Assembly (NCBI GenBank): GCA_030685235.1
Contig: MU839110.1
Coordinates: 248,001-312,000, forward strand
Origin: Copromyces sp. CBS 386.78
Lineage: Eukaryota; Ascomycota; Sordariomycetes; Sordariales; Sordariaceae
Direction of reading: 5' to 3'
Length of the DNA stretch: 64,000 bases
Shown: positions 34,850 through 43,909 of the stretch, one piece after another
How the letters are laid out: each line of letters opens with the position of its first letter
Numbering within the stretch: the first letter of the stretch is position 1
Program-made: the position numbers and the translations under genes
Notes under the pieces: generated by a model
Told to the model about the DNA's origin: nothing
The model's input: only the letters and a program-made list of their open reading frames with translations
Database searches by the model: none

Positions 34850-35058
34850 CGACGAGCAGGCACATGCACCACCCTTACAAGCTGGGCGTCCTATACGTCG
34901 TAGATTCAGTACCCGCAAAGGGCTGGATCAGGCAAAGGCCCTCGGACAGCCCGTCACCTGTGGCGCCCGTACGCATTGGACGATACGCGCCGTTCTGGTC
35001 TCCATCGTCTCCCCCATCAACAACGAGCCATCGAACCCAACATCAATAAACCGTGACG
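34759..35058 (-). pseudogene. captured fragment of the 6.5-8.5 kb gene, inverted, with an 83-bp extra block
   Basis: Reverse complement is nearly identical to 7568-7790 of the acidic gene's last exon, except for an extra block at about 34876-34958 absent from the source. Truncated at both ends; not a functional gene. Confidence 0.8.
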
Positions 35059-35136
35059 ACTCCTCTGAGTTGCAGGTTGTTCTTCAACCTATCGCCATTG
35101 CCTCTACAGTCAACAACATATCAACCTGAGCTCAAG

Positions 35137-35285
35137 ATGGAGTCTTCAGTCTTCTTCAAGTTCAAATCTAACAAGGAGCCCACACGTGTGGAGTCCGTCG
35201 GAACTGGCATGTCCGTTTTCGAACTCGAACGCGAAATCATCCTGAAAAGTGCGCTCGACGATGGCACTTTGGCTCTGGTTTCGTC
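35137..35285 (+). pseudogene. captured 5' exon of an Mpe1/RBBP6-like gene (DWNN domain start)
   Basis: From ATG 35137 the frame reads MESSVFFKFKSNKEPTRVES and later GTGMSVFELEREIILKSALD, which matches the first 45 residues of the ubiquitin-like DWNN domain that opens Mpe1/RBBP6 proteins (subunit of the mRNA 3'-end cleavage and polyadenylation factor). It breaks off before the domain is complete, running into another captured piece at about 35286. The parent gene is not in this window. Confidence 0.7.
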
Positions 35286-35286
35286 T

Positions 35287-35345
35287 CTCCCAACAGAGAC
35301 CGGGCACCTCTCGTATTTCCGTGGCTGCGAGCAGCGCTACTGCCC
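35287..35345 (+). pseudogene. captured fragment of the 6.5-8.5 kb gene, same sense
   Basis: Matches 7256-7320 (end of the last intron, AACAG, and the first codons of the last exon, RPGTSRIS) with few differences. A neighbouring piece of the same source lies in the opposite orientation 230 bp away. Confidence 0.75.
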
Positions 35346-35462
35346 ACAACAGCAGCGAACCCAAGTCGCTGGCGGATGACTCAATCAACAATCTGCCCAT
35401 CTCGGACTACATGGATTGTCAGGTCCAGTTCTTTTTTTGTGTTGTTTTTCCAGCGTCATGGT

Positions 35463-35607
35463 CAATGCCGACGGAGGGTTTGTCATTGCCGAGCCTGGCA
35501 AGGCTTCGTGGGAACAGTTTCAGGAGCGTGGGCTGGAGTGCCCCATTGACCACAAGTCATTCATAGACTCAATGAAGACACCAGTGCACTCCAGCTCACA
35601 CTCCTGA
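35463..35607 (+). pseudogene. captured Mpe1-like fragment preceding the RING region, copy 1
   Basis: The frame reads MVNADGGFVIAEPGKASWEQ then FQERGLECPIDHKSFIDSMK, resembling the stretch of Mpe1/RBBP6 proteins that leads into the RING/U-box cysteines. It ends before further zinc ligands, at TGA 35605-35607. A pyrimidine tract and CAG just upstream (35427-35454) look like a retained intron end. About 64 bp of it (35519-35582) is repeated directly at 35909-35973. Confidence 0.6.
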
Positions 35608-35613
35608 CAAATA

Positions 35614-35692
35614 AAGAAAAGAAAAGAAAAGGAACAAAAAAAAAAAAAGAACAAAAAAAAAGAACAAAAACACAAAAACAAAAAAAAAGACC
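35614..35692 (+). repeat. A-rich simple sequence
   Basis: AAAGAAAAGAAAAG-type text and AACAAAAA repeats follow directly after the TGA of copy 1. It could be a decayed poly-A tract or plain low complexity. Confidence 0.8.
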
Positions 35693-35726
35693 TCCGCCAC
35701 ATCCTTCTTCCTTTTTCCACCCTTTC

Positions 35727-35816
35727 CATCCTCCTCTTCACTCTTGTTGACGGCCGGAAGACTCGAGGGTCTTCCCCTATCCGTACGCCCACTAAGAGCG
35801 GCAGGACCGAAGAGAG
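35727..35816 (-). pseudogene. captured fragment of the 3' flank of the 6.5-8.5 kb gene, inverted
   Basis: Reverse complement matches 8402-8490 closely (shared text includes GTCCTGCCGCTCTTAG and GTCAACAAGAGTGAAGAGG). It lies beyond the stop codon of the source gene. Confidence 0.75.
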
Positions 35817-35908
35817 GCTTGGAAATTCCAAACCACAAAAAGCAAGCTTGAGGGGCTGGGTGATCCCGAAGTCAATGATGGGCTGCTCCTGAGGGAGACA
35901 AGGAGATT

Positions 35909-35973
35909 CAGGAGCGTGGGCTGGAGTGCCCAATCGACCACAAGTTGTTCATAGTCCCAATGAAGACACCACT
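35909..35973 (+). pseudogene. captured Mpe1-like fragment, copy 2
   Basis: Direct repeat of 35519-35582 with a handful of differences (reads QERGLECPIDHKLFIVPMKT). It is followed by a CAG/CAA-rich stretch encoding polar low complexity. It has the same orientation as copy 1, 390 bp away. Confidence 0.65.
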
Positions 35974-36078
35974 CCAGCCCACGCTCAGCGGCAACAACTG
36001 CCATCACAGGAACCGCAATTGCATCAACAGCAACAGCAACACCAGCAGCCGCAACAAAGGCAGACGCCCACACCTTCC

Positions 36079-36110
<32 letters not shown>

Positions 36111-36176
36111 AAGAAAAAAGTAAAAAAAAAGGACAAAACCAAAAAAACCCAAAAAAAAAGAAAAAAAAAGAAAAAG
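36079..36176 (+). repeat. poly-A / A-rich tract
   Basis: Run of about 26 A, then AAAAAGTAAAAAGAAA-type text and ACCAAAAAAACCC repeats. Located between the captured fragments and the right inverted repeat. Confidence 0.85.
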
Positions 36177-36545
36177 GAGATCCCAACCCAACATCTTCGG
36201 GCCAACTCCACGGAATGCAGTGGTCCGTTAGTCGTGTCATACAGCTCCCCGATGACAGTTGACTCTCGTCCATTCTCGAAGTCGACTCCCTTGAGGAGGG
36301 TAAGATCCGAGATAATTGAGAGAACCACTGCAAGTCCTAGCCCACTTGCTCACACACCAATCCAAAACGCCCCCAATCCCGGGCTGGGCGGGGCCAGGAA
36401 AAGAACCGCCCGGCCCGGCGAGCGGCCAATTCGAAAATCTGCTAACAAAACAAAAACAAGTGTTGCCTTTCCAACTGGTACTTGTTGATTGTCTTTGATC
36501 TGACCAATCAGAAGGCCAGAATCTTCGAAATTCTTACTGCGTATG

Positions 36546-36647
36546 CCTTAACGCTGCCTTAATGTTGCATGAGTGCAGCTGCAGACCATGCGCGTTAAGA
36601 GGGCAGTTAAGGGAAAACCCCTAATGCGGAAACGAACTGGCCTTTAC
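36546..36647 (-). repeat. right inverted repeat of the mosaic element
   Basis: Reverse complement aligns with 34212-34312; the inner half is the better conserved. Confidence 0.75.
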
Positions 36648-36721
36648 CAAACTGCCAAGGAGGTGCTAGATCGCCAGAGAGCAGATATCAGACTGGATAT
36701 TGAAATGAAGCGAGCCAAGAC

Positions 36722-36725
<4 letters not shown>

Positions 36726-36774
<49 letters not shown>
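36726..36774 (+). repeat. (GA)n microsatellite
   Basis: About 24 uninterrupted GA units, 79 bp outside the right inverted repeat of the mosaic element. Confidence 0.95.
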
Positions 36775-36777
<3 letters not shown>

Positions 36778-37854
36778 GCCGGCTGGACTGGTGGAAGAAA
36801 GCTTTCCACGGCTGGCTGTCTGCTATGGTGCAAGCTCATCAGCATCTGCAGTTCAGGAACTTGATCAAGCATATTGTGAATATGCCCGGCAAGCGCCCAC
36901 TTCAACTCAAGGAACACCTTCCTACTACACAAATTCTCTGGAATACATACTTCGAGTTTGAGCGGAAGCCCTCTTCAACCAGGAGCTCCTCTCGTCCAAG
37001 CAGCCAGCTGGCCGGCCGGCTGGCCGACGATGATGATATGATTTCATCGTCGGTCGGCTGGCTCTCCTTTTCAGAAGTGGCAAGATCGACTTGCCCTACT
37101 GTCTCCCTGTCAACGTGGTCACCGGCGCCAAGCAAGAGAATGAGAGAGTGGTGGGTTGGATAGATCGTTCGTAGAGGATGGGACTAGTGTGATGATAAGG
37201 TATATATGTATGTAGTATCTGACTCGAGGTATAGTGTTGGAGGCTGGAAAAGGCGACAACGAAAAGGGCTTATGTGATTCTGGAGTTGTCTAACGGAAGA
37301 GGAGAAATGGAAACCAGGGCGGCCTAAATACCTGGAAGGCGTGTGCCAGTGAATGGGCGGCCCAGGGCACGGACTTCCAACATAGCTCTTCAATAGATCA
37401 ACAGATGTCATTTCAACAACAACTTAACAAGCAGGCCCAGCACTAGAAAGACTTGCCGTCATAAGAACAGTTGTACCTCATATCCGAGTCGTTCATATTC
37501 ATCACGAATAAGGTACTGCTGTATGCCGTAATTTGCGCCCAAGACCCGTTTCGGACGCCGGAAACGGCGAGCTGGTGTAAGTGAAATGCATTGACTGGAA
37601 GTGAAAACCTCAAACACCTTTGCTTTGAGGTGTTTGTGCGAGGAATGAACGACTGACTTACCATGCTTCTAAGAAGACATCTTTCTTATTAAACATGCTG
37701 TGATTTGCACATTATTCATCCCTTTCATAGTGTTTGATCCCAAGCGAACGTCCGCATCGGTGCATCACCATTCGGTAGGCGTTGCGGCACAGGCGCAGGC
37801 AGGGAGGGGCCTGGCGCTGAAAACAACAAGATCCGAGCCCAAATTCCAACAAAG
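36775..37854. other. intergenic, no gene supported
   Basis: Short frames only. The plus strand just after the GA tract has protein-like text (36776-37160) but no family features or clear start. Confidence 0.4.
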
Positions 37855-37943
37855 GCGGGTTTAGCTCAGTTGGGAGAGCGTCAGACTGAAGTCCACTTCA
37901 CTCATAAATCTGAAGGTCGTGTGTTCAATCCACACAAACCGTA
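37855..37943 (+). tRNA. tRNA-Phe(GAA) with a 16-bp intron
   Basis: GCGGGTTTAGCTCAGTTGGG opens the gene. The anticodon stem is TCAGA/TCTGA with anticodon GAA at 37888-37890 and G37. The intron is 37892-37907, and the T stem is GTGTG/CACAC. Mature length is 73 nt. The acceptor 3' strand is AAACCGT, giving a G1-U72 wobble and a G5-A68 mismatch, and the T loop is TTCAATC. A T-run at about 37951 can serve as terminator. Probably functional; see the finding on the unusual end pair. Confidence 0.82.
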
Positions 37944-39458
37944 TCAACTTCTCTTTTTTGCTGTCTTTGTGGATTTTGGTGGTGGAGTTGTGGTCGGAAT
38001 GGGGGGCAGGGGTGATCCTGCTTTTTTGAACTTGGGCACTGTGGGCATGACTCGCGTGTAAGTCGTGGATTGGGGCTCCCTCTTGTCCCAAAAGGGAAAT
38101 GAAAAGGACAAATTGGACGAACTGTAAACTGCGCGCGAGTGCGAGCCTGTTGACACTTGATAAGGTAGGTCATGCAGAAGCGCTTTCACCGGTTGAGGGC
38201 AATATAAGACGCGTGACTTTTACCCGGTTGAGGCGTCCAACCGAGTAACGGACAAATCCGGTTGCATGAAAGAACATCCTGGCGTTTGGAAAGCGATGTA
38301 AGCCGCAGGCTGGCAGGAATTTGTTGTGCTGAATTAATTCTGAAGAAATTTTGTGATCATGGGAGCGTCTCAACCTGTTACATGTATTTTCTTTGGCACA
38401 GCATGGGGGTCATCCTTTCCTGGAACATCAGCGGCCCAGCCCTACAGAAATTGGAAAGAGGGCAGATTGCTCGACTTGGAAATCTGATGAACCCAGATAT
38501 ACGAGCGTTCCTTACTAACACCGTCAGCCGGAAGCTCTTGCCGAACTTCCATCCACCGCCGTTGCGGTAGGTCGCACAGTCTGCGTGACGCCTTCCTTGC
38601 GAACAGTTACCCAAAAAGGTCATCAGAATTCCAGCAGCCTGGATCCAAGTGACGGGTCATTCTATGACATAGCATTAACAGGAGCTGGTAGGGCTGACCG
38701 AGTGACCCACGTGGCTGTCGGCAGTGTACCTTGAGTGACGAATCGGACGAGTCAAGCGAGGACCTGAAAGTTGCGCCTTTGTGTTGTAACATGCCCTGAA
38801 CTTGGCTCAAACCCCCACATCTATAATGTACCAGAAAACACTGCTTTGCTAGGTAGTAACCTCGAAAAGGCGTAGTTTCATATACGTAGGGCTGTGTACT
38901 ACCGAGACCGAGGCGCTGGTTCTTCATCGTCGGTAAGAGCCGAGCGTCCAGAGCCGCTCAAAGTTCGTCCAGACCAGATGAAATTCTTAGCGGGAGGCCT
39001 TGGAAGTATAGAATTTTGAGATGTGCCAAATCTATAGGTCATACGCTGCTAAAGATGTTAGTTCAACATGCTAATGTATCGCTGTAGCCTATGAGTGTCG
39101 AGAGTTAGTACCTATCTCACACGAGAAGGACAAAACGGCGCCTCGAGGCAACCAAACACCCACCGTCGAGTTCCCTAAACAAGCAATATCTCCTCACCGA
39201 CTTGACCTCACGCAGCGTCGGTTGACGCCTTTCGCTGATGATGAGCCTCTTTGCCGTCTACGCATCACATCAGCTGTGTATATACGAGCTTTATAACTTG
39301 GTGAAAGCTGGAATATGACCAGAAACAGAACATCACAAGATGGTTCTTTGCTTACCACCTCTGCGTGTGATGAGTGGCGTGTCGATACTCGGCAGATATA
39401 CCCTCAAATCGCATCTCTCAACGCCATCCTTTGGTCGTTTCTCGACGCTCGTAGCAGG
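37944..39458. other. intergenic, no gene supported
   Basis: No frame with domain features on either strand. Contains the Pol III terminator T-run of the tRNA at its start. Confidence 0.45.
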
Positions 39459-39466
39459 TATAAAAA
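39459..39466 (+). promoter_or_regulatory. TATA box of the small secreted protein gene
   Basis: TATAAAAA 141 bp before the ATG at 39607. It is followed by a CAT/CAC/CAA-rich leader, a typical strong-promoter layout in this genus. Confidence 0.6.
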
Positions 39467-39606
39467 CCTCCAGCAATCCTCTCCCCTAGAACTCTAATCT
39501 CAGCATCAGCATCACCATCAGCGTCAACATCAACAGCTGCATTCACCCATCAACCACAACACAGCAACTCACCTCCCAATACTTCAAAGAAACAACAATC
39601 GCCAAA

Positions 39607-40093
39607 ATGGTCCAAATCACCTCCCTTCTCCTCGCCACCGCTGCCGTCCTCGGTCCCGGCGTCTCTGCCCAGCAGCACCACCCCAACCCTCCCACCAACG
39701 CCTGCAACCAGGGCGAGTTCTACTGCGGTGCCGAGCTTCTGAGCGGTAAGTTGCCTCTCTCCCCCCCCTCCTCCCCTTTTCCACACCCATCCGGATTCCG
39801 TACCCAAGCTAAATCTTGATATCCCCCTGTAAACAGGCCAGTACTACGCCTACTGGAAGCAGCGCATTGACGACGCCCTGGTCGCCGCCGGTCAGCCCAC
39901 TGACGGCACCCACGAGAGTGACTCGCTCTTCACTTGCAACGTTGGCACCGCCGGCAGCGCGGTTCTCCAGCTCGACCAGTGGTGCAAGGAACTCGGTCAG
40001 AACTGGGGCTGCCATCAGCCTTCACGCGACCAGTGCAAGAGCAACGTCGGGGGTGTTCTGGTTGAGAAGAACTCTTGCTGCTCTCCCAACTAG
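39607..40093 (+). CDS. small secreted cysteine-rich protein
   Basis: Two exons, 39607-39745 and 39837-40093, with a 91-bp intron (gtaagt donor, aacag acceptor). Spliced length is 131 aa. Residues 1-21 form a clean signal peptide ending VSA before QQHHPNP. The mature part has eight cysteines, in the contexts NAC, FYC, FTC, QWC, WGC, DQC and SCC, an even number consistent with four disulphides in an extracellular protein. A TATA box and CA-rich leader precede it. It is not a hydrophobin, whose cysteine spacing differs. I do not recognise a named family; small secreted proteins of this kind are common in filamentous fungi, and no role can be read from sequence. Confidence 0.82.
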
Positions 40094-40538
40094 ATGGTTC
40101 TGGTAGCAGTCCATTGTCACCCGTACGACGAGTGACGACGCGGAGCGATGACGCCAAAGGATGAAGAGGTACCGGTGAATGGTAATAGGGATATTGGGAT
40201 GGCGGGAGACTAGAAGGTGGAATGTCGCAAGACAACTTTTCCTTTTGCTGCTCGCCTGGTCAGGCTTTCTTTCTGTTTCTCCTTTGGAAGTAATAGGCAA
40301 AGCGTGTAACTAGCCGTCCTCTCATTTGTTAGCACAGCATATTTATCCGAAGCAAGGTTGCAACCACATTGCTAAAGGAAAGCTCAACTCACTGCCATTT
40401 TGGCACATCGCTAAATGGGGGAAATGAGGAAAATGGACATGACGAAGAAATAATGAAAGGGAAAAAAAATAAGAAATCAAAGAAAGGAAAAAAAATTGGA
40501 GGCAACCCCACTTGAGCGGAGTGGAGATGATATGAGAT
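40094..40538. other. intergenic, A-rich near its right end
   Basis: 3' flank of the secreted-protein gene. The run of A at about 40464-40496 is, on the minus strand, a T-rich terminator for the tRNA-Leu gene. Confidence 0.5.
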
Positions 40539-40648
40539 TGACAAGAGTGGGATTCGAACCCACGCCCTTTCGGACCACGGAACTGAGTATTAACTCGGAT
40601 TAAGGGTTAACCTTAACGTGGCGCCTTAGACCGCTCGGCCATCTTGCC
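40539..40648 (-). tRNA. tRNA-Leu(AAG) with a 30-bp intron
   Basis: Acceptor strands GGCAAGA and TCTTGTC pair with one G-U. The anticodon stem is CCACG/CGTGG, with anticodon AAG (plus-strand 40612-40614) preceded by TT and followed by G. The intron is 40581-40610. A long variable arm (TCCGAAAGGGC region) marks a class II tRNA, and the T arm is GTGGG TTCGAAT CCCAC. It lies 17 bp downstream of the stop codon of the zinc-cluster gene on the same strand. Confidence 0.88.
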
Positions 40649-40665
40649 GTTTTGTTGAAATTTTG

Positions 40666-43344
40666 TTAATTCCTTGTCATTTTGAGGTCAACCTCTTCCG
40701 CCGTCCATGCATTCCGCCCCTCCACAATGCCGCCTTCCCCTTCCCCTTCCCTACCCGTATAGACCTGCCTAATGAACCTCTCGGCCTCTTGAATGATGTG
40801 CACACTCTGATCCACGCTAGGCGAGCTCGGCTCTCCTTGCACTTTTTGCCATCCTACTAACAACTCCCTTAGGTGACTTCCCGCTTGAAGGATCTCGGGC
40901 CCGATGAGGTTCTTCAGTGAAGGAATCCGGCAGGCGGCTAGGAGGACGAGCATTGCACCTGCCATTCTATTTTGCTTGATGTTAGTGGCATGTCCAAGTC
41001 AAATCACGGAGGAAGATAAGACAGGAGAAGAAGAAAAAAGAGGAGAAGGACGCACGAAAGTGAACAGATCCATGTATCAACCAGCACTGTCTGGGAGAAT
41101 CCCCTGAGGTTCAAGATATGAAGTAAACAAGCATCCAGACAAGCCTTGCAGTTGGCTAGGACTTCGTGATCCGTTAGCTTTATGTTCACGGATGACGGGG
41201 TAGTGGTGCTGTTCATGCCGACGGCCGTGCTGCTTGCTGGAACAGAAGCTAGGGGACCTCGGGCGCCGCTCAATACACCTGTTACTGCACCCGGACTGGT
41301 TTCAAGGCTGGAACGGGCATTGGCACTGCTTAGCATCCACATAAGATATCTGTCACAGGTATGTCAGTGACTGTTTCCAGGTTGTTTGATGGTAGTGAAG
41401 GAGATGCAGCTTACGGCCGGTAGATGACACTTCGACAAGTGAGATACCTTTGCCTCAGGAATCCCCCATGTTCCATCTTTACTCCGGTAATCTTGTGCTC
41501 TGCCGCGGGTGCGGGCCAATCAACCTCGAAGGCGAAAGCCTCTGGAAGCACACTCCTCCACTCATCCAGCTGATGATCTAGCTCCTTTACGATGCCGGGG
41601 AATCGTTTATCATCCAAACTGGCGCCTGTTCCACTCGCATAGAGTAGCTGATGCACTCGATTAAGCAGCCTTCTCATCGATATACAAGCCAAGAAGTACA
41701 GCGAGCTCTGCTCCTCCTCTTGAGCGGTCGAATGGGTGCTATAACCCACACCTGGTAGCGGGATTGAGGATTCGATGCGAGCAATACCTGATAGCGGTAA
41801 ATTGGAGAGTTCAGCTAGATAGTCTGATTCGAGGATGTAGCAAGACCAGAAGATGCGGCGGATACGCTCTTGATCTTCAGAAGTAGAATCGCGAGGGGAA
41901 TATGAAAGGAGGAGCAGACACTTGGCGGCCGCGGCGGAGATATACTCCCAAGCCTGGAGTGGGCGGCGAAGGAAGGCGAAGTAAAGGCTGGAATTTGGAA
42001 GATTACTATTGGTTAGTGAGGGAGCTAAAACAAGCCTGAGCTGAGAAAGGAGTGAAGGGATGTAGAGGGGTTTGAAGAGAAATTGACTCACGCTACAAAG
42101 AAAAGACATTGTGCGGCAATGGAGTTGACATCCATGTGGGTAACGTGGAGTTCCTTGAGCGCACTCTCGAAGTACATATCTCCTGTTGCACGATAGGTTG
42201 CTCTGCGTCTCTGTTCACTCTCAGAGAGGGCGGCGCCTTCCATCAAGCCTGCTGTCACTTTGCTGGCACAACCCAGTGCCATAGTGAGCAAAGCTATGCA
42301 GACGTCGAGCCCATCGTCGTCGTCAAAGTTTCCGTTGGCAATGATCGTACGAGCATTCTGCAGCTGATCTTGTGACGTTGTGGGATACCAGAAGTTGACA
42401 GCATGCTCGAACGTGCTCAGAATGCTGTCGATATCTTCTTCTGTTGTATACGGAAAGAGGTTTGCTGTCTTCGTCTTGATTCGTGGGCGAGATTGCTCAA
42501 GGTGGAAGATGGAGGTGTAGTCATTGCGAAGACTGGAAAAGACATTGAAATGGGGCCATTGCAGAATTGACTCTGTGGTAGAGGTGTGCCGTGATTCCAG
42601 AACTGCATTCTCTAGGTTGTTGTCGTTTTGTAGTTCGTCCAGATGTGGACGGATGCTAAGGTGAGGCGTAATGTGTAGCTCAGATAAGGAGCCGCCGGAG
42701 AAGCTCCCTCTCCCAGCCGATGAGCCAACCACGGGTGACAGCACAGGTTGAGAAGAACTGCGGTTGACAAAGTGTGATGATGCTGCCTAGACGAGTGTTA
42801 GCCCCTGATGTGCGATAAGTGAGCAGAGTAGCTGACAATGTTTGCGTTTAACTCGTGAAGGTACTTCTCAACACGTAACACTCCTTCCAGGATAAGATCG
42901 CTCTTTCCTCTCCTAGGGTATATCTGTCAGCTAGTGGTCCGTTCGCCTTATATGTTGTGACAAGCGTGGTGGTATAACTTACGAGTTCGCTTCAGATCCG
43001 TAAGTGCAATCGTTTTCTGTTGAGACACAAGCCGTGCATGGCATATTGCCATCACATCTAGCACCAAGATAGTGAGCGGCCTAGATCCAAATTGAAGAAA
43101 TCTCGTGCAAACGGCATAACACCTTTACATGATGCACATGCAGGTAGCCAAGGGAATGATAAAACGATCAACAAACCTTATTTTTCTCGACCGGCACAGG
43201 TCACACTTGGATAGCAAGTTGCATAAGCGGGTCATCTCCTTGACGTGTTGATCATGGAAGCAAGAGTCCAGGAGAGAACAAACTTACCGCGTGGGACGTT
43301 CTGAGCCGTTTCCTAGATGGCCCGCTACTGGTGTCATTCTCCAT
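40666..43344 (-). CDS. Zn2Cys6 transcription factor with fungal_trans domain
   Basis: Eight exons by splice signals: 43344-43288, 43205-43177, 43057-42983, 42912-42837, 42786-42092, 41987-41415, 41349-41056 and 40966-40666. All phases agree; 699 aa. The zinc cluster is CDLCRSRKIR-CDGNMPCTACVSTENDC (C-x2-C-x6-C-x5-C-x2-C-x6-C), split between exons 2 and 3. A linker and short coiled-coil stretch follow (LEGVLRVEKYLHELN). The middle domain shows the usual blocks FEHAVNFWYP, ALGCASK, AWEYISAAAAKC and RRIFWSCYILESDYL. The ATG at 43344 gives a basic stretch (SRKRLRTSH) before the cluster, as in Gal4-type proteins. It lies downstream of, and on the same strand as, a sugar transporter that is divergent from a beta-galactosidase, so I infer a pathway-specific regulator of beta-galactoside use. 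The target is unproven. Confidence 0.88.
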
Positions 43345-43909
43345 GGCCTTCTTGGATCATCATTACTTCCGTGCCGGATCGACGTTGAAGGCGGAGAACG
43401 CTAATCTAATAACTGGATCCGAACCGGACCGATGGAAGATGGCTGGAAGTTAGAACCTGGTGTTGAGGTCTGGAGAGGAGAGGAAGGGATGCGACGGACC
43501 GGGGCATTGCAGCCATAACCCCCTGTCACTACTATTGCGGGGAAAGCGGAGACTCGGGAGAGACAAGGGGTCTGCCTTGACGGGGTAGGGGTTGATTGGG
43601 GAGTGTTTTAACTTACAGGAGCAGGATATCAAGCCAGGCCCGGACCCATTCAATCCGAATGCCGTCGTGGCATACGCAAGCAGCAGACGCTTCTCCTCGG
43701 GAGATTCTCAGGCCATCACTTGGAGATGAATTATGTTCAACGACCTGTTATATGAGCAAGTCCGGGGTGCTTATGGTGGTTTGCACTTTGCAGCATGAAC
43801 AAGGTTTTCTCTCCTGTGGCAAATCCGTATGAAAGCATGGCTGTTAAAAATATCGATTGGTCCATTAAATCATGCTCCTAACTTCCACATCCGAGTCCTA
43901 TCGGCGGAC
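43345..43909. other. promoter of the zinc-cluster gene / 3' flank of the transporter
   Basis: 565 bp between two genes on the minus strand. No frame of interest. It must hold the regulator's promoter, as the spacing is too large for read-through. Confidence 0.5.

Larger units (their letters stand above)
34212..36647. mobile_element. inverted-repeat-bounded mosaic of host gene fragments (Pack-type element candidate)
   Basis: The ends (34212-34312 and 36546-36647) are inverted repeats of about 100 bp, roughly 75-80% identical. Between them lie pieces of at least two unrelated genes. From the 6.5-8.5 kb locus there is 34759-35058 (reverse of 7568-7790), 35287-35345 (same sense as 7256-7320) and 35727-35816 (reverse of 8402-8490). 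From an Mpe1/RBBP6-like gene there is a DWNN start (35137-35285) and two copies of a RING-proximal piece (35463-35583, 35909-35973). Intron-like tracts are retained, so capture was from DNA. No transposase is visible and no clear target duplication was found, so two opposed solo repeats remain an alternative. Confidence 0.6.
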
